From Flavobacterium sp. 20NA77.7 (GTDB taxonomy: Bacteria; Bacteroidota; Bacteroidia; Flavobacteriales; Flavobacteriaceae), in the NCBI RefSeq assembly GCF_031326205.1, contig NZ_CP133721.1, positions 620,001 through 684,000 on the forward strand: a DNA stretch of 64,000 nucleotides, in the 5' to 3' direction. This document shows, one piece after another, positions 18,357 to 26,308 of this stretch (the stretch's first letter is position 1; every line of letters begins with the position of its first letter). Under the pieces are notes generated by a model that saw only the letters and a list, made by a program, of their open reading frames with translations, did not search any database and was not told the DNA's origin. Both the position numbers and the translations under genes were made by a program.

Positions 18357-19436
18357 TTAAATAGTAAATATCTTATAGGCTTTATGTGTTTGTTTGATTA
18401 TTTCTTCTGTTCGTTCAGGATGCGTATCGGATATAAAAATTTGTCCAAATACATCATCATTAACCATGTTTACAATTTGTTGTACTCTGTATGCATCTAA
18501 TTTATCAAAAATATCATCAAATAATAAAATAGGCAAGGTTTTACTTTGATTTTTTACAAATTCAAATTGCGCTAGTTTTAAAGCAATTAAAAAAGATTTT
18601 TGTTGCCCTTGAGAACCAAATTTTCTTACTGGATATTCATTTATCTCAAAACGTAAATCATCTTTGTGTATTCCGCAAGTACTAAATTGTGCTATCCTAT
18701 CACGTTGTAAATGTATTTCCAAAAGCTCCTCGAGCGAGGCTTCATGTAGCTGACTTTCATATACAATGGTAACTTGTTCGGCATTTTCAGAAATAATTTC
18801 GTAGTACTTTTGAAAAATAGGTACAAATTGTTGTAAAAATGAATTTCGTCTTTCAAAAATGAGTTGACCTAAATACGAAATTTGTTCGTTGTAAATAGCC
18901 AAGTTATCTTTGTCAAATGTTTGATTAAGTGCAAAATATTTTAACAATGCATTTCTTTGCGCAACTGTTTTTTGATAATTTATAAGATGTTGTAAATAAG
19001 CAGGGTCTGATGTTGAAATGACATTGTCAATAAACTTTCTTCGCGTTTCACTACCTTCAATTATCAAATCCACATCACTTGGAGAAATAATAACTATTGG
19101 AATTAAACCAATATGTTCAGAAAACTTTTCATAGGCTTTGCCATTTCGTTTTAAAACCTTTTTTTGCCCTTTTTTAAAACTACAGACAATGTGTTCGTTT
19201 CTAAGTTCTTTGTCAAAAATACCATCAATTACAAAGAAATCTTCGCCATGTTTAATGTTTTGTGTAGCTAAAGGATTAAAGTAACTTTTTCCAATTGCCA
19301 AATGATAAATTGCATCTAGGATAGTGGTTTTGCCTACGCCATTTTTACCTACAATAGCATTAATCTTGCTTTCAAATTCAAATGAATTTTCGGCAATATT
19401 TTTATAATTAATAAGAGAAAGCGACTTTAAATACAC
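18357..19436 (-). CDS. recF: DNA replication/repair protein RecF
   Basis: This is a 359-residue SMC-like ATPase that loads recombinase at single-strand gaps. The Walker A motif GKNGVGKT is at residues 30-37. The signature region is [18 protein letters not shown], and Walker B plus D-loop are [14 protein letters not shown]. The C-terminus contains FISDTHPER. The start is GTG at 19436. It is divergent from the TPR-ribH unit and heads a minus-strand run with the rhodanese-thioredoxin and murB genes. Confidence 0.93.
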   Translation of the reverse strand: MYLKSLSLINYKNIAENSFEFESKINAIVGKNGVGKTTILDAIYHLAIGKSYFNPLATQNIKHGEDFFVIDGIFDKELRNEHIVCSFKKGQKKVLKRNGKAYEKFSEHIGLIPIVIISPSDVDLIIEGSETRRKFIDNVISTSDPAYLQHLINYQKTVAQRNALLKYFALNQTFDKDNLAIYNEQISYLGQLIFERRNSFLQQFVPIFQKYYEIISENAEQVTIVYESQLHEASLEELLEIHLQRDRIAQFSTCGIHKDDLRFEINEYPVRKFGSQGQQKSFLIALKLAQFEFVKNQSKTLPILLFDDIFDKLDAYRVQQIVNMVNDDVFGQIFISDTHPERTEEIIKQTHKAYKIFTI

Positions 19437-19609
19437 CTTAAAATTTAATTTTTAGCATACAAATGTAAGTTCAATTTTTAAAACTTGTATATAGAATACT
19501 AAAATTGTTTAAAGTCTTTGTTTTATCCTTAAATTAAATCAATTGTATTATTTTTTTAAATAACTCGTAAAATACCCTAAAAAATTTATGCAAATTTCAA
19601 TAAAAGTTA

Positions 19610-19617
19610 TATTTTTG
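19610..19617 (+). promoter_or_regulatory. candidate -7 element for the TPR-ribH operon
   Basis: TATTTTTG fits TAnnTTTG and lies 24 bases before the start codon, within the 205-base divergent region shared with recF. No clear TTG stands at -33. Confidence 0.45.
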
Positions 19618-19641
19618 CACCTCTAATAAAAGTTTAGACAA

Positions 19642-20436
19642 ATGGCAACGTATAATAAAAGAGGATTTAAGGCGGCTAAAGAGAAAGAAGCAAAAGAGCC
19701 AGCATTTGACACAACTGTTGAAGATATCAACGTTAACGAAAATGAAAGCACCACTGCAGGTGTTTTTAATGCGTTAGACGAAAAAGCAAATAAGACAGAA
19801 GAATGGGTAATTAAAAATCAAAAAGCTATTCTTACTGTTATTGGAATTTTAGCTTTTATTACTTTAGGCTACATATTATATAATAAATTTGTAGCTACAC
19901 CAAAAGAAGAAGAAGCTTTCAAAGAAATGTTCCAAGCACAAACGTATTTTCAACAAGCCGTTGATGCTACGGAGAAACAAGATTCATTATATAAGTTAGC
20001 CTTAAAAGGAGGAGAAGGTAAATTAGGTTTTGAAGGTATTATTAATGAATATTCAGGTACTAAAGCAGCTAAGTTAGCAGAATATTACGCTGGAATATCA
20101 TTTTTGAATTTAAAAGATTTTAATAATGCAATAAAGCATTTAGACCAGTTTACTTCATCGGATAAAGTATTAACTGCTTTAGCACTTGGAGCAAAAGGCG
20201 ATGCGAATGTTGAATTAAATAAAAATGATGAAGCGCTTAAATTGTATGTAGAAGCTGCAAACTTAGACGATAACGATTTTATTACACCTAGATTTTTATT
20301 TAAAGCAGCAAACTTAGCTATCCTAGCTAATAAAAAAGAAGAAGCATTAGGATATTTGAAAACAATTAAAGAAAAGTACGAAACTTCACAAGAAGGTTAT
20401 AATATTGATGCGTTAATTGCTACATTAGAACAATAA
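19642..20436 (+). CDS. membrane-anchored tetratricopeptide repeat protein (YfgM-like)
   Basis: This 264-residue protein has a charged cytoplasmic N-terminus, one membrane helix at about 62-80 (AILTVIGILAFITLGYILY), and a long TPR-like helical domain outside the membrane (AKLAEYYAGISFLNLKDF, AIKHLDQFT, EALKLYVEAANL, EEALGYLKTIKEKY). This layout matches the YfgM/Tfp-type TPR proteins that sit at the inner membrane and help envelope protein folding or secretion. Its stop overlaps the ribH start by one base (TAATG). A direct link with riboflavin synthesis is not implied. Confidence 0.8.
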   Translation: MATYNKRGFKAAKEKEAKEPAFDTTVEDINVNENESTTAGVFNALDEKANKTEEWVIKNQKAILTVIGILAFITLGYILYNKFVATPKEEEAFKEMFQAQTYFQQAVDATEKQDSLYKLALKGGEGKLGFEGIINEYSGTKAAKLAEYYAGISFLNLKDFNNAIKHLDQFTSSDKVLTALALGAKGDANVELNKNDEALKLYVEAANLDDNDFITPRFLFKAANLAILANKKEEALGYLKTIKEKYETSQEGYNIDALIATLEQ

Positions 20437-20921
20437 TGGCTACTGAAAATAAAAATTTATCTAATTACGATAAAAACACAATCCCAAACGCGAAAGACTT
20501 TCGGTTTGGGATTGTTGTTTCAGAATGGAATGAACAAGTAACCGAAGGTCTTTTTCAAGGCGCGTATCAAGCATTAACTGATTGCGGTGCGTTGCCTGAA
20601 AACATTGTTAGATGGAATGTTCCAGGAAGTTTTGAGCTTATTTTTGGTGCCAAACAGATGCATGAGAAACTACAACTAGATGCTGTAATTGTCATAGGTT
20701 GTGTAATTAAAGGAGAGACCATGCATTTTGAGTTTGTTTGTGAAGGCGTTACACATGGAATAAAAGATTTAAATTTGAAATACACTATTCCTACAATTTT
20801 TTGTGTATTAACAGATAATACGATGCAGCAATCTATAGATAGGAGTGGAGGTAAACATGGAAATAAAGGTGTTGAGGCCGCTATCGCTGCCATAAATATG
20901 GTCGAATTAAATAAAAAATAG
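20436..20921 (+). CDS. ribH: 6,7-dimethyl-8-ribityllumazine synthase
   Basis: This 161-residue protein condenses the pyrimidine intermediate with dihydroxybutanone phosphate in riboflavin synthesis. Visible motifs are FGIVVSEWNEQVT, VPGSFELIFGAK (substrate loop), VIGCVIKGETMHFEFVCEG with the catalytic His region, PTIFCVLT, and SGGKHGNKG, the phosphate-binding region. It is the second gene of a two-gene operon and is followed by a strong terminator. Confidence 0.95.
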   Translation: MATENKNLSNYDKNTIPNAKDFRFGIVVSEWNEQVTEGLFQGAYQALTDCGALPENIVRWNVPGSFELIFGAKQMHEKLQLDAVIVIGCVIKGETMHFEFVCEGVTHGIKDLNLKYTIPTIFCVLTDNTMQQSIDRSGGKHGNKGVEAAIAAINMVELNKK

Positions 20922-20942
20922 TTTCACAATATTTAGTGTAAA

Positions 20943-20977
20943 AACCTAACAGAATAAATAACTGTTAGGTTTTTTTA
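20943..20977 (+). terminator. intrinsic terminator after ribH
   Basis: AACCTAACAG (20943-20952) pairs perfectly with CTGTTAGGTT (20962-20971), followed by a T-run. It closes the TPR-ribH operon 20 bases after the stop. Confidence 0.9.
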
Positions 20978-21019
20978 TTTTTATGATTTTGTAAACATAA
21001 AAAGCCAATAGATTTTCAC

Positions 21020-21027
21020 TAAATTTG
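21020..21027 (+). promoter_or_regulatory. candidate -7 element for the mutL operon
   Basis: TAAATTTG fits TAnnTTTG and lies 25 bases upstream of the mutL ATG, after the ribH terminator. No TTG lies at the preferred distance. Confidence 0.4.
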
Positions 21028-21051
21028 TCCTATAATAAAAAATAAAGACTA

Positions 21052-22896
21052 ATGTCTGGGATTATTCAATTATTACCTGATCATGTAGCTAATCAAATTG
21101 CAGCTGGAGAAGTCGTACAACGACCAGCCTCTGTTGTTAAGGAATTGGTTGAAAATGCCGTTGATGCAAAAGCAAGTGAGATAAAACTTGTTGTTAAAGA
21201 TGCCGGAAAAACATTGATTCAGGTGATAGATAATGGAGTAGGTATGAATGTAACTGATGCACGTTTGTGCTTTGAACGACACGCTACTTCAAAAATTAAA
21301 CATGCTGAAGATTTATTTGCCTTACACACTAAAGGTTTTAGAGGAGAAGCTTTAGCATCTATTGCTGCTGTAGCACATGTAGAAATGAAAACCAAGCAAG
21401 ATCAGCAAGAATTAGGAACACATATTATTATTGAAGGGAGTAAATTTGTTTCTCAAGAAGTAGCTGTTGTGCCAAAAGGAACTTCATTTTTAGTTAAGAA
21501 TTTATTTTTTAATATTCCGGCTCGTCGCAATTTTTTAAAGTCAGATAACATAGAGTTAAAACACATTATTGATGAATTTGAGCGTGTGGCAATGGCCCAT
21601 CCGTCTATTCATTTTATAATGATAAGTAATGGATCAGAAGTCTTTAATTTACCTAGTTCTAATTACCGTCAACGTATAGTCAATATTTTTGGTGGAAAAA
21701 CAAATGAAAAATTAGTTCCTGTTAATGAAGAAACAGAAATTGTCTCAGTTACTGGTTTTGTTGGTAAACCAGAATTTTCTAAGAAAACAAGATCAGAGCA
21801 GTTTTTCTTTGTCAATGATCGATTTATAAAGAGTGGGTTTTTACATCATGCTATAATGAGTGCCTATGAAGGCCTATTGAGAACCAATGATCAACCGAGT
21901 TATTTTTTATTTTTGCAAGTTCCTAGACATACCATAGATATTAACATTCATCCTACAAAAACAGAAATTAAATTTGATGATGAGCAAGCTCTCTATGCTA
22001 TACTTCGTTCTACAATTAAACACAGTTTAGGTATGTTTAATGTTGTGCCAGCACTAGATTTTGAAAGAGATGCAACATTAGATACGCCGTATAATTATAA
22101 AAATAAAGAGGCAGATGTGCCAATTATTCAAGTTGATAGTACATATAACCCATTTACAGCTTCTAATGAGTCGGTAAAATCTTCAGTATATTCGCGTAAT
22201 GTAAATAAGAATGAAAATAATGGCTCTTGGGAAAGTTTATACGTTGGATTAAAACGAGATACATTTGAAGTCGAAAAAAGCATATTAGAAACAGATGGTG
22301 TAATGAGTAAGTTATTTGATGAGGAAACAACAGAATCAAAATCATTACTCTATCAATTAAACCGAAAATATATAGTCAATAGTATTAAGTCAGGCTTATT
22401 GATTATTCATCAAAGTAGGGCACATCAACGTGTTTTGTATGAGCAATTTTTAACTAACATTACGTTACAACAAGCTTCTAGTCAGCAATTGTTATTTCCT
22501 TTATCATTAATTTTTGCAAAAGATGAGTTGCGTTTACTTAAAGAGTTACAACCTACATTAGAAGGAATAGGTTTTTTGTTTGAAGCAAGTAAACAAGATG
22601 CACTTATCATTTTAGGTATTCCTGCTCAAGTAACAGAATCTGAAGTAGCACCTATTTTACAGGATTTGATTTATAACCTACAGAAAGAAGTACCCGAAGA
22701 TAGTTTTTCGTTAAGCGATAGTATTGCCAAATTTATGGCAAAAAGTGTAGCTGTAAAGTCGGGAAAATTATTGAACGAAACAGAATTAAGTAATTTGGTC
22801 AATGCCTTATTTGCTTGTAAAGAACCCAATTTTTCGCCTTATAATAAACCTATATTTATTACATTAACTACAGAAGATTTAGATAAAAGATTTTAA
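21052..22896 (+). CDS. mutL: DNA mismatch repair protein MutL
   Basis: This 614-residue protein has an N-terminal GHKL ATPase: IAAGEVVQRPASVVKELVENAVDA (first part residues 17-23), DNGVGM and TKGFRGEALASI, then the transducer domain with ARRNFLK and HPTKTEI. MutL links MutS recognition to downstream excision. The C-terminal dimerisation domain aligns with MutL endonucleases, but where those carry DQHAAHER-YE this protein reads HQSRAHQRVLYE (near residue 452), and the late CPHGRP-type motif reads SPYNKP. The nuclease site therefore looks degenerate. It starts an operon with two rhomboid genes and an EEP-family gene. Confidence 0.93.
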   Translation: MSGIIQLLPDHVANQIAAGEVVQRPASVVKELVENAVDAKASEIKLVVKDAGKTLIQVIDNGVGMNVTDARLCFERHATSKIKHAEDLFALHTKGFRGEALASIAAVAHVEMKTKQDQQELGTHIIIEGSKFVSQEVAVVPKGTSFLVKNLFFNIPARRNFLKSDNIELKHIIDEFERVAMAHPSIHFIMISNGSEVFNLPSSNYRQRIVNIFGGKTNEKLVPVNEETEIVSVTGFVGKPEFSKKTRSEQFFFVNDRFIKSGFLHHAIMSAYEGLLRTNDQPSYFLFLQVPRHTIDINIHPTKTEIKFDDEQALYAILRSTIKHSLGMFNVVPALDFERDATLDTPYNYKNKEADVPIIQVDSTYNPFTASNESVKSSVYSRNVNKNENNGSWESLYVGLKRDTFEVEKSILETDGVMSKLFDEETTESKSLLYQLNRKYIVNSIKSGLLIIHQSRAHQRVLYEQFLTNITLQQASSQQLLFPLSLIFAKDELRLLKELQPTLEGIGFLFEASKQDALIILGIPAQVTESEVAPILQDLIYNLQKEVPEDSFSLSDSIAKFMAKSVAVKSGKLLNETELSNLVNALFACKEPNFSPYNKPIFITLTTEDLDKRF

Positions 22897-22898
22897 CT

Positions 22899-23684
22899 AT
22901 GTTCAATAACATGACACCAGTAGTGAAACAACTACTGATTATTAATATTGTTTGTTTTATAATGAGTCAAGTTGTGCCTCAGGCTTACGATTTATTCTCT
23001 TTATATTATTTTGAAAACAGTCAATTTAGAATTTGGCAACCCTTCACACATCTATTTATGCATTCTAAAGATAGTTTGATGCATATCTTTTTTAATATGT
23101 TTGCTTTAGTTTCATTTGGTTCGGCTTTAGAACATTTTTGGGGAGGTAAACGCTTTTTAATTTTTTATTTTGCTTGTGGTTTGGGAGCTGCAGCCTTACA
23201 TATGGGTATGAATTACTATGAAATTCATCAAGTTACAGACGCTTTAGGTTTAAGCAGTCAAGATATACAAACGCTATATGCACATTCTTATCGTTCATTA
23301 TTTAGTGCCGATGGGCAAATGACTAATGAAGCGGTTGTGCATATTTTAAATAAGGTTCAATGTTCTCAAGAACAATTTAATGTACTAACAAATGGATTTA
23401 TTCCAGCGGTAGGTGCTTCAGGTGCTATATATGGTTTATTAGTTGCGTTTGCATTTATGTTTCCAATGGCTGAATTAGCTATGTTATTTATTCCAATTCC
23501 AATCAAAGCTAAATATTTTGTACCAGCTATTGTGCTTTTAGATTTATTTTCAGGTATAACCGGCTTTTCAATTTTTTCAGGAGGAAATATAGCACATTTT
23601 GCACATGTTGGTGGCGCAGTAACAGGATTTTTAATAATGCTACTTTGGCGAAATAGTAAATTTAATCATAGACGTTGGAATTAA
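22899..23684 (+). CDS. rhomboid family intramembrane serine protease (first of two)
   Basis: This 261-residue polytopic protein has about six membrane helices. The catalytic serine lies in VGASGAIYG and the histidine in IAHFAHVGGAVTG; an HxxxN-like loop (HIFFNMFALVSFG) lies in the second helix. A loop of roughly 60 residues (HQVTDALGLSSQDIQ ... LTNGFIP) separates the third and fourth helices, longer than in compact rhomboids. It lies 2 bases after mutL and 3 before the second rhomboid. Substrates are unknown. Confidence 0.88.
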   Translation: MFNNMTPVVKQLLIINIVCFIMSQVVPQAYDLFSLYYFENSQFRIWQPFTHLFMHSKDSLMHIFFNMFALVSFGSALEHFWGGKRFLIFYFACGLGAAALHMGMNYYEIHQVTDALGLSSQDIQTLYAHSYRSLFSADGQMTNEAVVHILNKVQCSQEQFNVLTNGFIPAVGASGAIYGLLVAFAFMFPMAELAMLFIPIPIKAKYFVPAIVLLDLFSGITGFSIFSGGNIAHFAHVGGAVTGFLIMLLWRNSKFNHRRWN

Positions 23685-23687
23685 TAT

Positions 23688-24524
23688 ATGAACGAAATTT
23701 TTAAAGATATAAAAGAACAATACCGTTACAATGATGTTTCCCAAAAACTGATTTTTTGGAATATTGCTATTTTTATCCTTTCGTTAGCGATGTTTTTTCA
23801 ATTTAAACTGGGTATTTTTAGTTTTCCTAACTATGTGGCACTAAGCTCGAATCCTGAACAATTCCGTTTTTTTCCTTGGACATTTATTTCCTATTCCTTT
23901 TTTCATGCTGATTTTTTACATTTACTCAGCAACATGTTGTTTTTGTTTTTCGCCGGACGATTATTTTTTACGTTTTTCAATGCCAATCAATTTTTAGCTA
24001 CCTATTTTTTTGGCGCAATTGTTTCAGGAATTGTATATGTTTTAGTGCAACATTTTTATTTTTCTGATAATCAAATTGTTGGTGCAAGTGGCGCTGTGCT
24101 AGCTGTTTTTTTTACCGTTGTTTTTTATTCGCCCCTTTATTTGATTCGAATTCCATTAGTTGGAATCGTGAAATTATGGCATATTGGCTTCATTATCTTG
24201 TTGTTAAATGTTATTTATTTTGCCGTTGAGAACACTGGTGGACACGTGGCGCATCTCGCAGGTATTGGCTTTGGCTATCTGAATTTATTTTTATTAAATA
24301 AAGGAGTCGATTTGAGTAAATTATTTGTTTTTAAAAAGTCAAAAAAAAATACTACCTTTAAAAAAGTTTATAAAACTAAATCTAATGTTTCTGCTATTCC
24401 CCAAATCAAGGAGAAAGACATCACTCAAAAACAAATAGATGATATATTAGATAAAATTAGTAAATCGGGTTATGATAGCCTAACCAAAGAAGAGAAAGAG
24501 TTTTTATTTAAAGTGAATCAATAG
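23688..24524 (+). CDS. rhomboid family intramembrane serine protease (second of two)
   Basis: This 278-residue protein has about six membrane helices. It carries the active-site serine motif VGASGAVLA, the catalytic His in HVAHLAGIGFG, and HLLSNMLFLFFAG. A cytoplasmic tail (about 215-278) ends in the motif ISKSGYDSLTKEEKEFL, which is common at the end of Bacteroidota rhomboids (DUF6576-like). It is clearly a paralogue rather than a recent copy of the preceding gene, since the sequences differ throughout. Confidence 0.88.
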   Translation: MNEIFKDIKEQYRYNDVSQKLIFWNIAIFILSLAMFFQFKLGIFSFPNYVALSSNPEQFRFFPWTFISYSFFHADFLHLLSNMLFLFFAGRLFFTFFNANQFLATYFFGAIVSGIVYVLVQHFYFSDNQIVGASGAVLAVFFTVVFYSPLYLIRIPLVGIVKLWHIGFIILLLNVIYFAVENTGGHVAHLAGIGFGYLNLFLLNKGVDLSKLFVFKKSKKNTTFKKVYKTKSNVSAIPQIKEKDITQKQIDDILDKISKSGYDSLTKEEKEFLFKVNQ

Positions 24525-24526
24525 AG

Positions 24527-25579
24527 TTGTTTAAAGGTATATCTTTGATATCAAAAATCATGTTATTTCTTAATGTTATAGTGAGTACTACAACGTTATT
24601 AGCCTATTTATTGCCTTTTTTAGCCCCTAGATGGTTTGCTTTTTTAAGTGTTTTAACCTTATTCTTACCATTTTTGTTAATTGTTAATTTATTGTTTTTT
24701 TTATTTTGGTTTATCCAATTAAAAAAATTCATTTTTGTCTCTGGTATTACACTTTTATTAGGTATTACTTTTATTAATAAGTTTTACAATTTACAAGAAA
24801 CAATTTTGCCAAAAGAGGAAAGTGATTTTACAGTGATGAGCTATAATGTGCGCCTTTTTAATAAATTTAAATGGTATTCAAAGGCAAATATACCTCAGCA
24901 AATTGCCCAATTTGTTTCTGAAAAAAATCCTGATATTTTATGTGTTCAAGAATATTCTGAACTTGAAAAAACGCGTTTTTCGACCTATCCTTATAAACAG
25001 GTTTTTAAAGAAGGGAAAAATATTATTGTAGGAAATGCTATTTTTTCAAAGTATAAAATTATTAATAAAGGTAAAATTTCGTTTCCAGGATCTAGTAATA
25101 ATGTTGTTTTTGCAGATATTCTAAAAGAAAAAGATACGTTACGTTTATATAGCATGCACTTACAATCCATTAAAATTAGTACAGATATTGAAGATGAAGC
25201 TATTGAAAAGATGGATGAATCTAAGTCTAAGTATATTTATAAACGCTTAAGTAACGCGTTTAAGAAACAGCAAGAACAGGCCGAATTGATAAAAAAACAC
25301 TATAGAGCTTGTCCCTATAAAAAAATTGTGTGTGGTGATTTAAATAATAGCGCTTTTTCTTATGTGTATAGAGCAGTTAAAGAAACGATGCAAGATACAT
25401 TTGAGACAAATGGTTCAGGATTTGGGAAAACCTATAATTTCAAGTATTATCCTGCTCGAATAGATTATATTTTGGTGGATAAAACTATGCTTGTAAAACA
25501 ATTTGATACGTTTAATGATTTTTATAACAGCGACCATTTTCCGCTATTGGCTCGTCTAAATTTAAAGCATCGTAGGTAA
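24527..25579 (+). CDS. membrane-anchored endonuclease/exonuclease/phosphatase family protein
   Basis: This protein of about 350 residues has three hydrophobic helices in its first 85 residues. An EEP domain follows with VMSYNVRLFNKF, DILCVQEYSE (metal-binding Glu), YSMHLQS, CGDLNN and YNSDHFPLLARL (catalytic His). EEP enzymes cleave phosphodiesters in nucleic acids, lipids or inositol phosphates; the membrane anchor suggests an envelope substrate. The start is either TTG 24527, 2 bases after the rhomboid stop, or ATG 24560. I prefer TTG because family members have about ten residues before the first helix. The 3' end overlaps the convergent WbqC gene by 18 bases. Confidence 0.85.
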   Translation: MFKGISLISKIMLFLNVIVSTTTLLAYLLPFLAPRWFAFLSVLTLFLPFLLIVNLLFFLFWFIQLKKFIFVSGITLLLGITFINKFYNLQETILPKEESDFTVMSYNVRLFNKFKWYSKANIPQQIAQFVSEKNPDILCVQEYSELEKTRFSTYPYKQVFKEGKNIIVGNAIFSKYKIINKGKISFPGSSNNVVFADILKEKDTLRLYSMHLQSIKISTDIEDEAIEKMDESKSKYIYKRLSNAFKKQQEQAELIKKHYRACPYKKIVCGDLNNSAFSYVYRAVKETMQDTFETNGSGFGKTYNFKYYPARIDYILVDKTMLVKQFDTFNDFYNSDHFPLLARLNLKHRR

Positions 25580-26182
25580 CGATTGGTTTTTTAGATAATC
25601 TACCGCATAACGACCTTCGTTAAACAATAGATCTAAAATTGACAAGTTATTTATAAAACCGTGTTTATCGTCAAAAACTTGTATGTAAGGTTCAATTTGT
25701 GTGGTATCTTTTTTTCCATTTACTAGGTTTCTAAAGTCAACAAAATCTTTATTTTCGTGATGGTATTCTGTGGTTTTATCAAATGCTAGTTGAAACCCTA
25801 GACAGTTATTTAGTATTTCCATTATTTGAAAATTTAAATCCTGCATGAAAATAGTTTTTCTTTCAAAAATAGGGCGAATGTCATCTTCAAAATATTCAAA
25901 AAATGGGGAAGTACGATAGGCAGCTTCTAACGATTTAAAATGATTTTTTTGCCAGTCAAAAGCGTATTCAATTTTTACATCCTTAAATTTTTGTCTCTCT
26001 AAAGCATGTTTAATAGGAATATTAAGCATTTGTAATCCATTTGGACTATAGATATACATTCTATTTCTATTGGACTGCTTTTGAAAGGTATCTTCCACTT
26101 CAAATTTTACACCTTCTGCCTGAACCATAGCAACGTAATGACTAATTGAAGGAAAATAAGTAGGATACAGGAGAATGTTCAT
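25562..26182 (-). CDS. WbqC family protein
   Basis: This 206-residue protein matches the WbqC-like family (LLYPTYFPSISHYVAM, KQSNRNRMYIYSPNG, INIPIKH-like LNIPIKH, YRTSPFFEYFEDDI). The family is found next to polysaccharide or signal peptidase genes, and its biochemical role is not established. It is the last gene of the parAB-dapB-lepB run and is separated from lepB by a large inverted repeat. Its end overlaps the EEP gene on the other strand. Confidence 0.85.
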   Translation of the reverse strand: MNILLYPTYFPSISHYVAMVQAEGVKFEVEDTFQKQSNRNRMYIYSPNGLQMLNIPIKHALERQKFKDVKIEYAFDWQKNHFKSLEAAYRTSPFFEYFEDDIRPIFERKTIFMQDLNFQIMEILNNCLGFQLAFDKTTEYHHENKDFVDFRNLVNGKKDTTQIEPYIQVFDDKHGFINNLSILDLLFNEGRYAVDYLKNQSLPTML

Positions 26183-26224
26183 TTAGAAAAATCGTTTAAT
26201 ATTGACAAATACAAAAAAATTAAT

Positions 26225-26295
26225 TGTCATTTCGACGAAGGAGAAATCACATGAAATTATTCTCTTTATGATATTTCTCCTTCGTCGAAATGACA
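26225..26295. repeat. perfect 23-bp inverted repeat element
   Basis: Left arm 26225-26247 (begins TGTCATTTCGACGAAGG) is exactly complementary to right arm 26273-26295, around a 25-base loop. It lies between lepB and wbqC. There is no long T-run, so it is not a standard terminator. It could form a very stable RNA hairpin that separates expression of the two genes. The sequence resembles a palindromic repeat I recall from other flavobacterial intergenic regions. Confidence 0.9.
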
Positions 26296-26308
26296 AAATG
26301 GAATAATA

